DNA of 64,000 bases, taken from Clostridia bacterium (GTDB lineage Bacteria; Bacillota; Clostridia; Christensenellales; Aristaeellaceae). Made by a program: the position numbers and the translations under genes. Under the pieces are notes generated by a model, which saw only the letters and a list, made by a program, of their open reading frames with translations, made no database searches and was not told the origin of the DNA. The stretch spans positions 1 to 64,000 of the forward strand of contig JAFQKQ010000055.1 of assembly GCA_017396845.1 (NCBI GenBank), in the 5' to 3' direction. Positions 43,403 through 52,400 of the stretch are shown piece after piece (the first letter of the stretch is position 1; each line of letters starts with the position of its first letter).

Positions 43403-43450
43403 CATCCCTCCGTCGCTCACTCGGTCTCCCTTCATTCCTATCGGAAGGGT
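43403..43450. repeat. Dispersed intergenic repeat, copy 3
   Basis: Begins CATCCCTCCGTCGCTCACT and ends in TCGGAAGGGTGG. It matches copies at 4422-4458 and 17343-17390. Further weak similarity to the first copy's surroundings runs on (GAGCGAA, then CGGAATG, then a TTTCTT...AGCATC block). The gap 43320-43651 holds no gene that I can support. Confidence 0.7.
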
Positions 43451-43651
43451 GGCGCGTTTTTCAGCAAAGCGCTGAGCGAAGAAGCCCGGAATGGCGGCGC
43501 ATTGGCATCCGAGGGATTCATACTTGTTTCGCTGTCACGGATGTAAGCGGATGTTCGTACGCATTTCTTCAGAGCATCGAATACGCTGTCTGTTCTCCTG
43601 CTCCGTCCGGTTTTTTTCAAACAGGTATTCGCCCGCAGCTTACATCTGCCT

Positions 43652-44776
43652 CTATCCGAACACCTTTCTGAACTTTTCGCAGTAATATGCAACGTTCTCC
43701 CACTTTGCATCGGGGGCAATTCTGTGATCCGGGCAGGGGATGTAGCCGCCCATGTCTACAAGGGGCTTAAGCCTTTCGATTTCCTTGTCAACCGCAGCTT
43801 TATCCTGCGCGAAGACGCGCTTGTCCATACCGCCTACGCCGCGAAGCTCACGTCCGTACAGGTTGCGCCATACGTCAAAGGAGGCCCGCCATGTGCCAAC
43901 TTCAATTGGGAACATGGTATTTACGCCGTTTTCAAGCCATATCGGAACCAATTCGTCGATCTTTCCGTCACAGTCTACAGACACAATGTCTACGCCGTGC
44001 TTTTTGAGCTCGTCCGTAATCTTTTTATACCACGGCCCCACATACTCCTTAAACAGGCTCGGGCGGATGAGCGGCCCCGTTTTAAAGCAGATATCCTCCC
44101 AGAAATGCGCATAATCGAATGTCAGTCCGCTTTCAAGCGCGCGCTTTGTTGTCAGATACGCAAGATTTCCTATGGTATCGATGATCTCGATATACAAATC
44201 CTCGTCGTCGGCGTACAGGTACGCAAGCTCCTCTACGCCCAGCATATCGCGGATTTTTCCGTACAGACTTCCCGCGTGCAGATATACCGGCATTCCGTCC
44301 CGCGTAATCCGGTCGTGCGCCTTTTTCATTGCCTCAAAATCCACGCGCTCATCTGCGTATGCAAGCTTCGGAAGGTACAGTTCCTCCCATGCTTCACGGC
44401 CGGTAAGCGTGGTTCCTGCGTGCGAAGGAATGGAAACGACGCCCGGCTTAATCTTTATAAGAAGGCCGTTTTCATCGCGCACTACGACGCTGCCGTCGCT
44501 TTCGGTGTACAATTCCTCTCTTTTAAAACCGGGCATGAAGAAAGAATTTACGCCAACGCCGCCCGTCCAGTTGAAATCGAAGCCCAGCTTCTTCATTACG
44601 GACTTATCAAACTTGTTATTGTCCGCATAGTTTTCGGCTTCTTCCTTTGTAATATGTCCTTCCCGATGCCACTTTTCAAGCGTCTCGTTCCAATAGCCGA
44701 AACTCACCAGCGGCATGCGGTCATATGCCTCGTAATGCATGATCGCGCGTACGCGTTCCCGGTTATTCAAATTCAT
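43652..44776 (-). CDS. Uroporphyrinogen decarboxylase (URO-D) family protein, orphan
   Basis: A 374-residue URO-D fold protein (starts NNRERVRAIMHYEAYDRMP). In the gut Clostridia such stand-alone members are often cobalamin or methyl-group transferases of the MtaA/CmuA kind rather than haem enzymes. Here I see no heme genes, corrinoid protein or partner nearby. Conserved-looking segments include WEDICFKTGPLIRPSLFKEY and the C-terminal CPDHRIAPDAKWENVAYYCE, which places Cys and His where methyltransferase relatives bind zinc. GGGAGG precedes the start at 44776. The substrate is unknown. Confidence 0.82.
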   Translation of the reverse strand: MNLNNRERVRAIMHYEAYDRMPLVSFGYWNETLEKWHREGHITKEEAENYADNNKFDKSVMKKLGFDFNWTGGVGVNSFFMPGFKREELYTESDGSVVVRDENGLLIKIKPGVVSIPSHAGTTLTGREAWEELYLPKLAYADERVDFEAMKKAHDRITRDGMPVYLHAGSLYGKIRDMLGVEELAYLYADDEDLYIEIIDTIGNLAYLTTKRALESGLTFDYAHFWEDICFKTGPLIRPSLFKEYVGPWYKKITDELKKHGVDIVSVDCDGKIDELVPIWLENGVNTMFPIEVGTWRASFDVWRNLYGRELRGVGGMDKRVFAQDKAAVDKEIERLKPLVDMGGYIPCPDHRIAPDAKWENVAYYCEKFRKVFG

Positions 44777-44794
44777 CACCCTCCCGTCCATTTC

Positions 44795-44800
44795 ATTATA
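44795..44800 (-). promoter_or_regulatory. Putative -10 box of the URO-D family gene
   Basis: Minus strand TATAAT (44800-44795), 18 bases upstream of the start codon. The -35 region at a 17-base spacing (TTTCTT) matches poorly, so expression may need an activator or the true promoter lies elsewhere. Confidence 0.4.
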
Positions 44801-44878
44801 CCCAACCTCGCCTCCGAAAGAAAACAGGTATTATATTACAAAACTGCTTCATTTAATATCATTTTTATTCTTAAGGTA

Positions 44879-44907
44879 TTGCATATCCTGCCATAAAGGT
44901 TTATAAT
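44879..44907 (+). promoter_or_regulatory. Sigma-A promoter of the NlpC/P60 hydrolase gene
   Basis: -35 TTGCAT (44879-44884), 17-base spacer, -10 TATAAT (44902-44907). The leader is about 60 bases. Confidence 0.78.
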
Positions 44908-44974
44908 ATACGTAGATTGGACACTTTTTGGCAACAAGATCGAAATAAAATACGAGTATACAAGGAGATAATCT

Positions 44975-47900
44975 ATGAAAATTTCCCGATTATGCAAGCT
45001 CATTGCCATTTTCGTACTCTTGGCGCTATTATCCACGTCGTTTTTTACGGCGCCTTCTCTGGCTGAATCCTTTCAGGCAGCAGTAAAATCCGCACGCATG
45101 TATGTAAGAAGCGGCCCGTCTACGGCCTATGATCTTCTGGGCTATCTCACCAAAGGTACGGTAGTTACCGTATTATCCTATGACGACGGGATCGCGCATA
45201 TCGAGTACAACGGAAGGCGGGGTTATGCGCTGGTTTCGGATATGCAGCGCGTAAACAATCAGCCGACGCCCACCCCCAAGCCCACCGCTACGCCCAAGCC
45301 CACAGCAAGGCCGATCGACGAAGATCTTCCCTTTGAGGCGAAGGTCATCGTAAAGAAGATGGTCGTTCGGGAAGGCCCCGCAGTTAAATACAAGGAGCTC
45401 GGAAAGCTTGACAAGGGCACCGTTGTAACCGTAATCGATTACGCGGACGGAATCGCCCTCATCGAATACAAGGGAAACCGCGGCTACGCGCTGGTTTCCG
45501 ATATGGAAAAAATCGAATCCGCACCCGCGTCTACGCCCATTTCCAGCAAATCGGGGCTTGGTACGGTCACGGTAAACACCCTTCCCGTATACGCCTCGGC
45601 GAGCACCTCCTCAAAAAAGATCGGAACGATTAAAAAGGGCGAAACCTATACGGTTCTTTCCACCGACAATACGTGGGCGAAGCTTCAAAACGGCGAATTT
45701 ATCGGCTACGCTAAGCTTAGCGGCCTTTCCATAAACACAAACGCTACCGCTACGCCCGTTCCGACCGTTCAGGCAGCGCCTGCAAGCAAATCGGGGCTTG
45801 GTACGATCACGGTAAACACCCTTCCCGTATACGCCTCGGCGAGCACCTCCTCAAAAAAGATCGGAACGATCAAAAAGGGCGAAACCTATACGGTTCTTTC
45901 CACCGACAATACGTGGGCGAAGCTTCAAAACGGCGAATTTATCGGCTACGCTAAGCTTAGCGGCCTTTCCATAAACACAAACGCTACCGCTACGCCCGTT
46001 CCGACCGCTACCCCGCCGGCCGCCGCTTCCATCCCCGAAACGATAAACATGGCCGCATTTGTAAATCAGTCGAGCGCAAAAATCTATAAAGCCCCCTCCC
46101 TCGCCTCCGAAGTGATTTACACCGCAAAAGGCGGTTATGAGCTTACTGCGCTTGGCACCAGCGGCGATTGGGCGCTGGTTGCAAACGGCAATGCGCGCGG
46201 CTACATGCTGAAGGCGGATCTTCTGTCTGTGAAAAACGCGACCCTTGAAAAGAAAAACAATACGCCCGCCAAGATCAGCGCCGCAAACACCAAAATATAT
46301 AAATACATGAGCGAATACTCCTATTGCTACGGCTCCTTTAACAGGGGATTCGAACTGAATATCTTAGCCGACAACGGAACCTGGGCGCTGGTTGAGAAAA
46401 ACGGCTCCATCGGTTATGCGAAAAAGAACGATCTCGCCCTCGCGGAAAAAAACGATCCCACCCTCGGCGAAACCTGTGATATCGCAGCCGTCGTATCCGC
46501 ATCGAGCGCAAAGGTTTATGAATTCGCTTCCGAAACATCGACGAGAATCGGTACGCTCACCAGGAATACAAAAGTGACCGTACTCGGGTACGACGCCGCA
46601 TGGTGTCTGATTGAAAAGGACGGAAACAAGGGCTACACCCTCAAGAGCAACCTCACCCTTTCCACCTCTCAGATCCTCACGCCGAACGAGGCGTATCCCG
46701 CCGTCGTAAGCGCAAGCAGCGCTAAGGTATATGAATTTGCATCCAAGGACAGCAAAAAGCTTTCAACGATTTCCAAAGGCACTACGCTCACCGTGCTTGC
46801 GCACAACAGCGAATGGGCGCTCGTTGAGAAAAACGGAAACCGGGGATATATTTCGGTAAACGCGCTGTCCATCACCATGGATGAGTTTACCTCCCCCGCC
46901 ATCGAGACCATTTCGGCGACCGTCATCAAGAACAATACGCCCGTATACGAGGCAGCCCTTGAATCTTCTCAGACTTCCGGAACTCTCTCTATCGCATCCG
47001 GCGTTACCGTGACCGCCTACACCTCCAAATGGGCGCGGATCAATTATAACGGAAGCACCGGCTACGTGCTTAAAAATGCACTGAGCGCGGATAAAGTAAC
47101 GGAGCTTGCATCCGGTCAGAACGGAAACGATGTACTGAAGCTTCAGAAGGCGCTGGAAGATTTGGGCTACTTTGACGGACTGCCCGCAGGCAACTACGGC
47201 TCCATCACCACGACCGCCCTTGAGCGCTTCCAGACGCAGCTTGGAATCAGCGCAACCGGCAAGGCGGATGCAAACACGCTTCGCGTTCTATATTCGTCAA
47301 ATGCCCCTGCCAGCCCCATACAGTCGGCAAGCCTTAAGAAAAACGATGAAAACGGAAACGTTACAAGGCTTCAGACCCGCCTTACTTATAAGGGCTACAT
47401 GAACGCCACCATCGACGGCGAATACGGCGCAATTACGGAAGCGGCGGTAAAGCTGTATCAGAAGACCGCCGGCCTTACGGAAACCGGAGAAGCGGACGCA
47501 AAGACGATGAAGAGCCTGTTCTCCTCTTCCGCACCCAAGAACACCTCCTCCGCCGTCACAGGAACTACGTCGTCCGGAAACAACGGCAATTACTCCACCA
47601 ATCCCGGCGACGATACTTCCAGCGGCACCGGCTCCTCAAAGGCGGAATCCGTAATTGATCTCGCGCTTGCGCAGCTGGGCAAAAAGTATGTATACGGAAC
47701 CGCCGGAACCAAAACGTTCGACTGCTCCGGTCTCACGGTTTACTGCTATAAATCCGTCGGCACCAAGTTAAGCCGCAGCGCACAGGCGCAGGGCTACAAT
47801 AACGGCACCAAGATTACCAGCATTTCGAACCTCGTCCGCGGCGATATCGTATGCTTCAATACCATTTCCGATAACGACCTTTCGGATCACGTAGGCATCT

Positions 47901-48016
47901 ATCTCGGAAACGGCCAATTCGTACACGCATCCTCCGGCGCGGGAAAGGTAGTCATATCAAATCTCAAATCCGGTTATTACAACCGCGTATTCTCCTGGGG
48001 AAGGCGCGTACTGTAA
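44975..48016 (+). CDS. Secreted NlpC/P60 peptidoglycan hydrolase with nine SH3 modules
   Basis: A 1013-residue exported protein. A signal peptide (KLIAIFVLLALLSTSFFTAP) leads to nine bacterial SH3-type modules, the first two followed by proline-rich linkers. Two peptidoglycan-binding type 1 domains (near 700-840) and a Ser/Gly/Thr linker follow. The C-terminal NlpC/P60 domain carries the catalytic Cys in KTFDCSGLTVYCYKS and His in DHVGIYLGNGQFVHASSG. It likely cleaves cell-wall peptide stems. Modules three and four are almost identical at the DNA level (see the repeat entry). AAGGAG precedes the ATG. Confidence 0.93.
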   Translation: MKISRLCKLIAIFVLLALLSTSFFTAPSLAESFQAAVKSARMYVRSGPSTAYDLLGYLTKGTVVTVLSYDDGIAHIEYNGRRGYALVSDMQRVNNQPTPTPKPTATPKPTARPIDEDLPFEAKVIVKKMVVREGPAVKYKELGKLDKGTVVTVIDYADGIALIEYKGNRGYALVSDMEKIESAPASTPISSKSGLGTVTVNTLPVYASASTSSKKIGTIKKGETYTVLSTDNTWAKLQNGEFIGYAKLSGLSINTNATATPVPTVQAAPASKSGLGTITVNTLPVYASASTSSKKIGTIKKGETYTVLSTDNTWAKLQNGEFIGYAKLSGLSINTNATATPVPTATPPAAASIPETINMAAFVNQSSAKIYKAPSLASEVIYTAKGGYELTALGTSGDWALVANGNARGYMLKADLLSVKNATLEKKNNTPAKISAANTKIYKYMSEYSYCYGSFNRGFELNILADNGTWALVEKNGSIGYAKKNDLALAEKNDPTLGETCDIAAVVSASSAKVYEFASETSTRIGTLTRNTKVTVLGYDAAWCLIEKDGNKGYTLKSNLTLSTSQILTPNEAYPAVVSASSAKVYEFASKDSKKLSTISKGTTLTVLAHNSEWALVEKNGNRGYISVNALSITMDEFTSPAIETISATVIKNNTPVYEAALESSQTSGTLSIASGVTVTAYTSKWARINYNGSTGYVLKNALSADKVTELASGQNGNDVLKLQKALEDLGYFDGLPAGNYGSITTTALERFQTQLGISATGKADANTLRVLYSSNAPASPIQSASLKKNDENGNVTRLQTRLTYKGYMNATIDGEYGAITEAAVKLYQKTAGLTETGEADAKTMKSLFSSSAPKNTSSAVTGTTSSGNNGNYSTNPGDDTSSGTGSSKAESVIDLALAQLGKKYVYGTAGTKTFDCSGLTVYCYKSVGTKLSRSAQAQGYNNGTKITSISNLVRGDIVCFNTISDNDLSDHVGIYLGNGQFVHASSGAGKVVISNLKSGYYNRVFSWGRRVL
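45545..46007 (+). repeat. Near-identical tandem duplication of one SH3 module
   Basis: Bases 45545-45767 and 45785-46007 (223 bases, period 240) differ at only two positions by my reading (GTACGGTC versus GTACGATC, and ATTAAAAAG versus ATCAAAAAG). Other modules of the same protein are far more diverged, so this duplication is recent or kept alike by gene conversion. Confidence 0.95.
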
Positions 48017-48031
48017 ACCTTCTTCGCTTGA

Positions 48032-48060
48032 TCGCCCCCGTCCGCAAGGCCCGGGGGCGA
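48032..48060 (+). terminator. Hairpin after the NlpC/P60 gene
   Basis: Stem TCGCCCCCG (48032-48040) with CGGGGGCGA (48052-48060). The T-tract is poor (AAAACTTAATTT), so it may work weakly as a terminator or protect the 3' end. Confidence 0.55.
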
Positions 48061-48069
48061 AAACTTAAT

Positions 48070-48098
48070 TTGTCATAGCCGCATAGTTATCATATAAT
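48070..48098 (+). promoter_or_regulatory. Sigma-A promoter of the HAD-thymidylate kinase gene
   Basis: -35 TTGTCA (48070-48075), 17-base spacer, -10 TATAAT (48093-48098). The start codon is 46 bases downstream. Confidence 0.78.
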
Positions 48099-48143
48099 CT
48101 TCTATATCCCGCGTAAGAAAATACGTTTCGGAGGCACAACCAT

Positions 48144-49442
48144 ATGCAATACGACGCCGTAATCTTCGATCTCGACGGCACGATTACCGAATCGGCGCCC
48201 GGGATCATGAACAGCGTTTCCTACGCGCTTAACAGCATGAATCTGCCGGTACCCGGCGAAGACGTACTTCGCGCATTCGTAGGTCCTCCTCTTGTGGATT
48301 CGTTTATGCGCTTTATTCATCTTTCCGAGGCGGACGCACATACCGCAGTCAAAAAGTACCGCGAACGCCATACGGTCATCGGATGGAAGGAAGCGCTGGT
48401 ATACAAAGGTATGCTCCGCGTGCTGATATCCTTAAAACGAGCGGGCGTATACGTCGCTTTGGCATCTTCAAAGCCACTGCCGCTTTGCGAAAAAACGTTG
48501 GATTATTTCGGTCTTCTCCCGCTGTTCGACAAGCTCGTCGGTCCCGAATACTCCGCCTCGAGCTCCGATAAGGAGCTTCTGATCAAACAGGCGCTTCCCG
48601 AAAAATACAATCGCGCCTGCATGGTGGGCGACAGAAAGTTTGACATGGACGGCGCAAAACGAGCAGGCATAGAGGCCATCGGCGCAGGCTACGGATACGG
48701 AAGCAGGGAAGAGCTGATGGACAGCGGCGCGGATTACTACGCCGAAACGCCGGATGCGCTTTTGAAGCTTCTCCTTCCCGAAGATAAGCACGCGCCCGGA
48801 TTTTTCATATCTCTGGAAGGCTCCGACGGATGCGGAAAATCCACGCAGCTTCGGATGCTCACCGATTTTCTGAATTCCGCGGGCGCAAGCTTAACCGTGA
48901 CGCGCGAGCCCGGCGGCTGCCCGATTTCAGAGCGCATACGTTCGCTGGTTCTGGACGTGAAAGCGATGGGCATGACGGACGAATGCGAAGCGCTGCTGTT
49001 CGCCGCCTCGCGCGCCCAGCACGTTCGCGACGTAATCCGCCCGGCGCTGAAAAGAGGCGATATCGTGGTATGCGACCGATTTGTAGATTCCTCTATTGCC
49101 TATCAGGGCGCAGGCAGGAACCTCGGTCCCTGGGTCCGCGAGATCAATGAACGCGCCGTTGACGGCTGCATGCCGGATCTTACGCTGTTTCTGGATCTCG
49201 ATCCGGACGAGGCCCTGCGGCGCAGAATCAGCGCAAACGCCGCCGACCGCATCGAAAGCGCGGACGACGGATTTATGCGAAGGGTATACTCCGGTTTTAA
49301 GAATTTGCAAAATGAAGCGCCAAAGCGCGTAATCAGCATAGATGCGTCCGGAGAAATTGAACAGATTTACACTCGCATACGTCAAACAGTTATAGACCGC
49401 CTGGTGCAATTATCCATACGCACCGGGAATTCGGAGGGATAA
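48144..49442 (+). CDS. tmk: Fusion of a HAD phosphatase and thymidylate kinase
   Basis: A single 432-residue frame with two complete domains. Residues 1-210 form a HAD hydrolase of the phosphoglycolate-phosphatase/nucleotidase type: nucleophile FDLDGTITES, ALASSKP as motif II, and MVGDRKFDMDGAK as the acidic motif. Residues 218-432 form thymidylate kinase: P-loop EGSDGCGKSTQ, TREPGGCPISERIR, VVCDRFVDSSIAYQGAG and the LID region RRRISANAADRIE. Tmk makes dTDP from dTMP. The HAD half might trim nucleotides. No stop or shift lies between them, and a GGAGG site precedes only the HAD start. The next gene begins 3 bases after the stop. Confidence 0.93.
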   Translation: MQYDAVIFDLDGTITESAPGIMNSVSYALNSMNLPVPGEDVLRAFVGPPLVDSFMRFIHLSEADAHTAVKKYRERHTVIGWKEALVYKGMLRVLISLKRAGVYVALASSKPLPLCEKTLDYFGLLPLFDKLVGPEYSASSSDKELLIKQALPEKYNRACMVGDRKFDMDGAKRAGIEAIGAGYGYGSREELMDSGADYYAETPDALLKLLLPEDKHAPGFFISLEGSDGCGKSTQLRMLTDFLNSAGASLTVTREPGGCPISERIRSLVLDVKAMGMTDECEALLFAASRAQHVRDVIRPALKRGDIVVCDRFVDSSIAYQGAGRNLGPWVREINERAVDGCMPDLTLFLDLDPDEALRRRISANAADRIESADDGFMRRVYSGFKNLQNEAPKRVISIDASGEIEQIYTRIRQTVIDRLVQLSIRTGNSEG

Positions 49443-49445
49443 AGA

Positions 49446-52400
49446 ATGGAAGATTACACCAAGCTCTGTATGAACTGCTTCCGCGAACTCGACGGAAAAA
49501 ACGTATGCCCGCACTGCGGCTACGAGCAGGACACGCCTCAGCCGCCCGATTTTCTGCCGCCCGGAACGATCATTGCAGATCGTTTCCTGATCGGCCGCGC
49601 CCGCGGGCAGGATGATTCCGGCATTGTATATAACGTGCTGGACATGAACAAGAACCTTCGCCGCCGCATGCGCGAGTATTTCCCGCGCGAAATCGCTCAG
49701 CGTATGTCGGACGGCTCCGTTTCCCCGCTGCCCGGAAACACGCCCGCATTTGAAAGCGAGCTTGAAGAGATGCGCTTAAACGCCACGAATGACGACGCCG
49801 AGAAGAAGTATATCTTTGTAAAGATGAACGGAACCGGCTATTTCATTGAGCGCAAGCAAAAGAGCGCGCCTGCACGGACAGAACGGCGCGCACAGAGAGA
49901 CGATGACGACAATGAAGAGCGCTCGCTCGCCTCGCGCCTTCCCATCATGCTGGCCGCCCTTTGCGGCGTGATCATCGCAATCGTTATAGCCGCGATCATC
50001 ATGATCCGCGCATGCGCGCCGGATGTGGATATCACGTCCTCCCCCACGACGCCCGCGCTTCTTGACCCCACTTATAACCCCGTCGTGTCCGCAAGCCCCA
50101 CGCCCTATGTGACGAACGGACAGATCGGCGAAATCACGGATACTTATATCGACTGGATGGCACAGCAGGGCGGCCAGTCCATGCCCGGCGCGGACAATTA
50201 CGCCACGCCCACGCCTGTATACACGCCCACGCCTACGCCCTACAATTTCTGGGATCAGCTGGAGCAGGACATTGAAAACACCTGGGGCGAATCCGTAAAC
50301 ACGGCAACCGCAACGCCCACCCCCTCTCCCACCAGAAAGGTTATCAACACAAGGTCGTCCTATGAGGATATCTGCGCGCTTCAGTGGCAGCTGATCGAGC
50401 TTAAGTGGCTGAATGCCGAATACCCCTCGGGAAGATACGACGATGCAACCAAGCAGGCCGTTAAGGACTTCCAGAAGTCGATGAACGACCGCTTCCGCGC
50501 CGGTCTCACGGTAGACGGTATCTGCGGCCCCGCAACGTTCAAATATCTGGATAACTACGCGATTTCCACCAATCCCTCCCCCGCCGCAACCGAAAAGCCC
50601 GAGGGCAGCGCCATCGACTCCACCTCCTCCGCAGTGCGCATTCGCGAAATGCAGCTTAAGCTGATCGCGCTGGGCTGGCTGGAGGGAGATGCAAGCGGCG
50701 TATACGATGACAAGACCACAAGCGCCGTAATGGCGTTCCAGAATTATGTGAACGCGGCGCTCGGCACGCAGATTCTTGAAGTCACCGGCATTGCGGATCT
50801 CAACACCCAGACCATGATGAACTACTCCCGCTTCCAGAAGCCGGTTGTAACCGCAACGCCCACCGCGCTTGCCACCGCTACGCCCGCGCCCATCGTCGAT
50901 CCCGACGATCAGACGGATCTTCTCGAGATTTTGCCCGAACCGATCCTGGTGACGATTTCCGTGGATCAGGCATATGTTTATGAGCGCGCCAGCCAGAATT
51001 CTCAGGCCAAGGGCATCGTATACAAGGGCTCCAATTTCCGCATGATCGCCAGGAACGAAGCCTGGGTTATGCTGGTCGATGAAAACGGCGAAACCGCATA
51101 CGCCTATGCAGCCTGCGTAACGCAAAGCTTTGCAGGCGGCGAGGAAGAGCCGAACGAAGACGCCGGCAGCATCACGCCCTCGTCTCCCAAGGAAAGCATC
51201 ACCCAGCTTCAGACGCAGCTTGCGCTTCTGGGATGGCTCAAAGAAGATCAGGTGGACGGCATTTACGGCCAAATCACCACCGACGCCGTCTCCGCCTTCC
51301 AGGCCCATGTAAATCAGGTAGAAGGCTATGAAGCGCTGAAGGTAACCGGCGAAGCGGACGCAAGCACGCTGGATTACCTGCTGGAGGACAAATACACGAA
51401 TCCCGCGCTCACGCCTACATCAACGCCCGAAGCCGAGCCCACGCAGACGCCTGTCCCCACGGATACACCCGCGCCTACGGAGACCCCCGCTCCCGAAGTA
51501 ACCGAGCCCGCGGCAGAGCAGGATCCGTTTGCAGCCGTAGAGCCCGCGCTCTCCTGCACAGTTGCCGTCGATTCTCTTGATGTATATACCCAGCCCGTCG
51601 CAGATGCATCCACGTTCATCGCATCCGTACCCAAGGGCTTCCCCCTTACGCTGATCGCAAAAAACAGCTTGTGGGGTCTTGTCAGAAACGAAGCCGGCAA
51701 CGAAGGCTATGTACTCCTTACCGGTATTGAAGAAGCGGTCATAGCGCCGGATCCCACCGAGACGCCGGAGCCGATGGTTACGCCCGAGCCCACGCCTACC
51801 GCGCTTCCGTTTACAAGCGCGCTTGAAGGCGATCTGCTCGAAATCACCTCCGATACCGCAAACGTATATCAGAATCCGTATATCGACTCGGTCATCATCG
51901 CATATGTAAACAAGGGCGCCAGGATTACCCTGCTTGCCTATAACGATGAATGGTTCCAGGCCTCAAACGGCTCGGCCATCGCCTATATCCGTAGGGCGGA
52001 TGCGCAAATCGTAACTGCGCCCGTCGTGACCGAGACGCCCGCGCCCACGCTTCCGACGCTGGAAGAAGTGGTAGGCAACATGTATGTTCGCGTCTGTGTT
52101 CCTGAAACGGCGGTATACGAACTCCCCTCCACCGATTCGAAGCGCTTAGCCGTGATTTATCAGGGCGAAACGTACCGCCTGACGGCAATGGGCGGCGAAT
52201 GGATTCAGCTTTTGAACGAAAACAACGGAGCCAGCGGATATGCAATTGCATCGGCGTTCGAACTCGTTCAGGAAGAATCCGAAACGCCTGTGCCGGAAAT
52301 CACTACCGCGCCCGAAATCACCCCCGAACCGATCGAAACGCCCGAACCTGCCGTTACCGAAACGCCCGAACCTGTCGTTACCGAAACGCCCGCGCCCGCG

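Noticed and set aside
49776..51308. A 510-codon minus-strand frame, glycine-rich
   Set aside because: Antisense of the PT-rich and SH3 regions of the large membrane protein; composition follows from the codons of the sense gene.
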